NCBI GenBank assembly: GCA_002786855.1
Contig: PCUU01000046.1
Location: forward strand, 1-64,000
DNA: 64,000 bases
Reading direction: 5' to 3'
From: Cytophagales bacterium CG12_big_fil_rev_8_21_14_0_65_40_12
GTDB taxonomy: Bacteria > Bacteroidota > Bacteroidia > Cytophagales > Cyclobacteriaceae
Shown: positions 60,065 through 64,000 of the stretch, one piece after another
How positions within the stretch are numbered: position 1 is the stretch's first letter
Layout: every line of letters starts with the position of its first letter
Notes under the pieces: model-generated
The model's database searches: none
Seen by the model: the letters and a program-made list of their open reading frames with translations, nothing else
What the model was told of the DNA's origin: nothing
Program-made: the position numbers and the translations under genes

Positions 60065-60492
60065 GGAGAAGGTTTTTACCCACAAGGCAAAATGGCTATA
60101 CTCAGTACAGCCCTCGTACCCTGTGCTTCGTGCTTGGTGCTTGGTGCTTGGTGCTCCGTGCTTCGGTCTTCGGTCTTCCGTCTTCTTCCTTCCCTAAAAA
60201 GCCCATCAAATCACTAGGATATTAAGGTTTCAAAAATTACATTCAAATAAAATAAAAACATCTGCTTTAATTACTAAAAAAATCTGCGGCTATAGGCGAT
60301 ATAAACGCAATAGGCACAGTAAGTTGAGTTTATTCAGATGTTTGGGCACATGCTAAAAACCGACCGCACAAATGGCACATTTTGTTCTTTGCGATTAAAC
60401 GAGCCAATGCTGAAAAAGCAAAGCAGCCATTTTTTAACCAACGCATGGACATAATTATGTACTTTGGTAAATTATATTTCGAGAATTAGAGC
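60065..60492. other. spacer with heptad array, no gene
   Basis: The left part has a heptad array at 60123-60185 (gtgcttc, three times gtgcttg/gtgcttc-like, gtgctcc, gtgcttc, two ggtcttc, cgtcttc). The right part (about 60230-60492) is AT-rich with no convincing frame or hairpin and leads to hsdR. It may mark the left border of the restriction island. Confidence 0.55.
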
Positions 60493-62949
60493 ATGAACAA
60501 AAAAGACCTTTCAGAAAGAGATATATGCACCAAGTTCATTACTCCTGCTATTGAAAAATCAGGTTGGGATAAATTGACACAGCTACTTGAAGAAGTATCA
60601 TTCACAGATGGTAAAATCTATGTGAGGGGAAAAATGACTGCAAGAGGTGCGAGAAAACGTGCCGACTATATTCTCTACTACAAACCAAATATTCCAATTG
60701 CAATTGTTGAAGCAAAAGACAATAAACATTCCGTACGTGCAGGAATTCAACAAGCTTTGGACTATGCTAAAATTTTAGACATTCCTTGTGTGTTTAGTAG
60801 CAACGGTGACGGATTTGTTTTTCATGACCGAACGGCAACTGACGGTAATGTTGAAACTGAACTAGGTATTGACAGCTTCCCAACTCCAGAAGAACTGTGG
60901 CAGAAATACAAGAAATACAAAGGCATTGAAACACAAGAAGCTGAAAAGGTAGTTGCACAAGATTACTACTTTGACGGAAGTGGAAGAAGCCCAAGATACT
61001 ACCAACAAATTGCTGTAAACCGAACGGTAGAAGCAGTCGCAAAAGGTCGGGACAGAATTCTGTTAGTTATGGCAACCGGAACGGGTAAAACCTATACAGC
61101 TTTTCAAATCATTCACCGACTTTGGAAAAGTGGTGCCAAAAAGCGGATTCTTTTTTTAGCCGACAGAACTGCTCTAATAGACCAAACTAGAAGAGGTGAC
61201 TTCAGGCATTTCAAGGATAAAATGACAATTATTAAGAAAAAGGTTGTCAGCAGAAATGATGGTAAGGAGGAATTAGTGAGCAACAAGAAAAGAGGAATTG
61301 ATACAGAAGATAAGGCCTATGAGGTTTTTTTAGGTCTATATCAAGGCCTCACAAATGCTGAAGGTGTTGAAGATGCGTATAAAGACTTCTCTCCTGAATT
61401 CTTTGACTTAATTGTTATTGATGAGTGTCACAGAGGAAGTGCAAAAGAAGACAGTGCTTGGAGAGAAATCCTGACCTATTTCAAGAAAGCAATACATATA
61501 GGCTTGACTGCTACACCAAAGGAAACCGATGAAGTTTCGAACAGTGAATATTTTGGAGAACCTCTTTACACCTATTCTCTTAAACAAGGAATTGATGATG
61601 GTTTCTTAGCTCCTTATCGAGTTGTAAGAGTCAACCTGAATGTAGATGCTGAAGGCTGGAGGCCGGAACAAGGTAAAAAGGATAAGGATGGAAATGAGGT
61701 GGAAGACCGGGTTTACAACAGAAAGGATTTTGACAGACATCTGGTTATCGAAGAACGCACCCAGGCTGTAGCACGAAAATTAACCGAGTTTTTAAAAGGG
61801 TACGACCGTTTTGCAAAAACCATTGTATTCTGTACAGATATTGACCATGCAGAACGAATGCGTTCTGCTCTTTCAAACCTGAACGCTGACCTAGTAGCCC
61901 AAAACTACAAGTACATCATGCAGATTACAGGTGACAATGATGAGGGAAAAAGAGAACTCGACAATTTCATTAATCCTGAAGAGCCCTACCCTGTGATTGC
62001 CACAACTTCTGAATTGATGACCACAGGTGTAGATGCACAAACCTGTAAAGTCATAGTGCTGGATGCAGAGATAAAATCTATGACCAAGTTTAAGCAGATT
62101 GTGGGTAGAGGAACCCGTATCAATGAGGAGTTCGGTAAGATGTATTTCACCATAATCGACTTTAGAAATGTCACGGACTTATTTGCAGATAAAGACTTTG
62201 ACGGTGATCCCATCCGCATAAAACCTGTTTCAGAAGAAACAGACCTTGGTGGCATTATAGATGAAGAAGAAAACATTGACACGCCCATCTTTGACGAGGA
62301 AACGGGAGAGGAAATTGAAATAGTACCTGAGATACGATACCCACAACCTCAAACACCTACCAGCAAAGTACACGAACCAAGAGAAAAGGTGTATGTCAAT
62401 GGTGTGGACGTTTCGATCTTGATAAGCAGAGAAATGTATTTCGACAACAACGGCAAACCGATTACAACCAGTCTAAAAGACCACACCAAAGACCTAATAA
62501 AAGGACAATACGCTTCCTTGGATGATTTTCTGAACCGATGGAACAGCATAGACAAGAAAGAAGTCATCATTAAAGAACTGGAAGAGCAAGGCGTGTTGGT
62601 TGAAGCCTTACGAGATGCGGTAAACCGTGAAGTGGATTTATTCGACCTAATCTGTCACGTAGCATTTGAACAACCGCCTCTTACCCGAAAAGAACGAGCC
62701 AACAATGTGAAAAAGCGAGACTACTTCACCAAATATGGTGAACAAGCCAGAAAGGTGTTGGAGACTTTACTCGATAAATATGCAGACGAAGGTGTAACCA
62801 ACATTGAAAGCATGGACATTCTAAAAGTGAAACCATTGACAGATTATGGTTCTGCATTAGAAATTGTAAACGGAATTTTCGGTGGAAAGAAAAAATATGT
62901 TGAGGCAATTAAAGAATTGGAACAAGAACTATATAAAACAGGAGCATAG
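60493..62949 (+). CDS. hsdR: type I restriction endonuclease subunit R
   Basis: The translocase/nuclease subunit of a type I restriction system. The 818-aa protein has an N-terminal nuclease domain with Asp58 and Glu73-x-Lys75 (RADYILYY...IVEAKDNK), a helicase core with Walker A MATGTGKT (193-200), DECH box (310-313), GLTATP, and a C-terminal EcoEI-type domain. This belongs to the EcoAI/EcoEI-like group. The hsdM start lies at 63711; hsdS must be downstream, outside the window. The stop codon overlaps a GTG start of a transposase gene, so an insertion separates hsdR from hsdM. Confidence 0.93.
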   Translation: MNKKDLSERDICTKFITPAIEKSGWDKLTQLLEEVSFTDGKIYVRGKMTARGARKRADYILYYKPNIPIAIVEAKDNKHSVRAGIQQALDYAKILDIPCVFSSNGDGFVFHDRTATDGNVETELGIDSFPTPEELWQKYKKYKGIETQEAEKVVAQDYYFDGSGRSPRYYQQIAVNRTVEAVAKGRDRILLVMATGTGKTYTAFQIIHRLWKSGAKKRILFLADRTALIDQTRRGDFRHFKDKMTIIKKKVVSRNDGKEELVSNKKRGIDTEDKAYEVFLGLYQGLTNAEGVEDAYKDFSPEFFDLIVIDECHRGSAKEDSAWREILTYFKKAIHIGLTATPKETDEVSNSEYFGEPLYTYSLKQGIDDGFLAPYRVVRVNLNVDAEGWRPEQGKKDKDGNEVEDRVYNRKDFDRHLVIEERTQAVARKLTEFLKGYDRFAKTIVFCTDIDHAERMRSALSNLNADLVAQNYKYIMQITGDNDEGKRELDNFINPEEPYPVIATTSELMTTGVDAQTCKVIVLDAEIKSMTKFKQIVGRGTRINEEFGKMYFTIIDFRNVTDLFADKDFDGDPIRIKPVSEETDLGGIIDEEENIDTPIFDEETGEEIEIVPEIRYPQPQTPTSKVHEPREKVYVNGVDVSILISREMYFDNNGKPITTSLKDHTKDLIKGQYASLDDFLNRWNSIDKKEVIIKELEEQGVLVEALRDAVNREVDLFDLICHVAFEQPPLTRKERANNVKKRDYFTKYGEQARKVLETLLDKYADEGVTNIESMDILKVKPLTDYGSALEIVNGIFGGKKKYVEAIKELEQELYKTGA

Positions 62950-63410
62950 TGCCAGGTACTTTCTCCCAAATCTATATTCAAGTGGTCATGGCGGTAAAAG
63001 GTCGTAAGAGCCTAATTCAATACCCGTGGGAAGAAGAATTATATAAGTACATTACAGGGATAGTGACTAACAAGGAACAAAAGCTTTTAGCAATTAATGG
63101 AATGCCCGACCACATCCATATTTTAATCGGCATGCGCCCATCTTGTTGTTTATCCGATTTAGTGAGAGAAATTAAGAAGGCCAGCAATGAATTTGTCAAT
63201 CAGAAAAAATTTGTGAGTGGCAAATTTCAATGGCAAGAAGGTTATGGGGCATTTTCTTATTCCCATTCGGCATTGGATAGTGTGATTGGATATATCAAAA
63301 ATCAAAAAGAGCACCATCAAAAAAGAACGTTCAAAGAAGAGTACAAAGAATTTTTAACCAAGTATCAAATAGAACACAAAGATGAATACCTCTTCGAATG
63401 GATTGAATAA
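62949..63410 (+). mobile_element. IS200-like/REP-associated tyrosine transposase (RAYT)
   Basis: A 153-aa Y1-type HUH transposase with GTG start overlapping the hsdR stop by one base. The HUH motif is His55-Ile-His57 (MPDHIHILIG), and the catalytic tyrosine is Tyr115 in GYIKNQKEHH. WQEGYGAFSYSHSALDSV is a typical signature of the TnpA_REP/RAYT group. No second ORF (TnpB) is seen. Two copies of a three-hairpin palindromic module follow directly and are candidate REP substrates. The gene is located inside a restriction operon, between hsdR and hsdM. Confidence 0.85.
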
Positions 63411-63527
63411 GACCCAGAAAGGGTCAAATGCTTATAGAAAATAAAATGTTTTGATAAGTGCGACCCCGATGGGGTCGGAGATCAATGAACCAATATTTTT
63501 CTATGAACATGAAATCCCTTCGGGATT
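63411..63527. repeat. three-hairpin REP-like module, copy 1
   Basis: Hairpins GACCC-agaaa-GGGTC (63411-63425), CGACCCCgATGGGGTCG (63461-63477) and AATCCCttcGGGATT (63513-63527). It starts directly after the transposase stop codon. Copy 2 lies 154 bp downstream with the same three hairpins. Confidence 0.85.
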
Positions 63528-63564
63528 AGATTTTGAAGAATAAAGCAAGGAGGAGATGGTAAAG

Positions 63565-63682
63565 GACCCAGAAAGGGTCAGATGTTTATAGAAAATGCAA
63601 TGTTGAGATAAGTGCGACCCCGATGGGGTCGAATAAATAAGAATCGAATATTAATCTATAAACATGCAATCCCTTCGGGATT
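63565..63682. repeat. three-hairpin REP-like module, copy 2
   Basis: The same order of hairpins at 63565-63579, 63615-63631 and 63668-63682. The linker sequences are conserved too (for example ttatagaaaat and gataagtgcg), so this is a direct duplicate and not chance palindromes. Confidence 0.85.
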
Positions 63683-63710
63683 TTAAATTGAACGATACAA
63701 AAAGAAATAA

Positions 63711-64000
63711 ATGGCCAATCTCAAAGGAATAATAGATAGCATTCGTAAAATCATGTGGCAAGACACCGGCCTAAACGGTGATGCACAACGCATTGAACAG
63801 TTGGGATGGATGCTGTTTCTCAAAATATTCTCCGACAAAGACAAAGAACTGGAAGTGCTCAATGACGAATACATAAGCCCCATTCCTGATGAACTGCATT
63901 GGGAAGCTTGGGCAGGCAATGATGAAGGCATGACGGGTGACGAGCTGCAACAGTTCGTTGACCAAAAGCTGTTCCCTACGCTACGCAACCTAAAAGTAGG
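63711..64000 (+). CDS. hsdM: type I restriction-modification methyltransferase subunit M (partial, 5' end)
   Basis: The open frame from ATG 63711 runs to the window end (96 codons). MANLKGIIDSIRKIMWQDTGLNGDAQRIEQLGWMLFLKIFSDKDKEL is the start of the HsdM N-terminal domain. The catalytic SAM and NPPF motifs lie beyond the window. It follows the REP-like modules by 28 bases and belongs with hsdR upstream. Confidence 0.9.
   Translation, partial: MANLKGIIDSIRKIMWQDTGLNGDAQRIEQLGWMLFLKIFSDKDKELEVLNDEYISPIPDELHWEAWAGNDEGMTGDELQQFVDQKLFPTLRNLKV

Overview
The window looks like the chromosome of a marine-type Bacteroidota, probably order Cytophagales (Roseivirga/Fulvivirga-like; this is inference, no 16S is present). 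Reasons: the bamD - omega (Rpb6-like) - coaBC - DUF4835 - recN gene order, a Na+-NQR operon, very large fused FtsX-type permeases, 6-bladed beta-propeller lipoproteins, few Shine-Dalgarno sites, TAnnTTTG-type -7 boxes, and moderate to low GC. No tRNA, rRNA or CRISPR array was seen.

Layout. 1-7325: tryptophan/aromatic cluster on + (trpG, trpD, trpC, trpF, a GNAT gene, trpB, trpA, DAHP synthase). trpE is not in view. Spacers hold REP-like palindromes and 7-bp tandem repeats. 7570-8823: CPA1 Na+/H+ antiporter. 8855-10883: a small insertion (beta-propeller lipoprotein plus Cys-rich exported peptide) between two copies of the 3' end of the neighbouring kinase gene. 10854-13652: NtrB/NtrC-like two-component system, divergent from a large FtsX-type permease (13809). 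16366-18733: AEC transporter and Tat-signal aminotransferase. 19177-23963: two more FtsX-type permeases in one operon. The 13809 and 19177 genes share a near-identical upstream architecture: two 23-bp-spaced copies of TGTATYRAAAACAAAC, then a sigma54-like -24/-12 element at exactly the same distance. I read this as a small regulon of the adjacent NtrC-like regulator.

23970-30148 (all -): PAS kinase with coupled receiver, a small coiled-coil protein, a TPR protein, adenine deaminase. 30354-36694 (+): cmk, ispH, nqrABCDE (nqrF is not next to nqrE). 36772-43333 (-): recN, DUF4835, coaBC, omega, bamD, an LptA/OstA-like protein. 43378-46219 (+): tilS, a cNMP-binding protein, mdh. 46291-46848 (-): MORN/YwqK-like protein. 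47136-52557 (+): an 883-aa exported protein, MscS channel, cystathionine gamma-synthase. 52829-53769: two small related membrane proteins. 53920-57084: a large BNR/sortilin-like exported protein.

57085-64000 is accessory: a truncated 5' copy of a Gfo/Idh/MocA gene, a KilA-N gene, and the intact Tat-exported Gfo/Idh/MocA gene (about 360 bp are shared by the two copies). Then comes a type I restriction locus (hsdR, hsdM cut by the window edge) in which an IS200-like REP-associated transposase gene and two copies of a three-hairpin module sit between hsdR and hsdM. Degenerate heptanucleotide tandem repeats recur in many spacers and are the most pervasive unexplained structure of the window.
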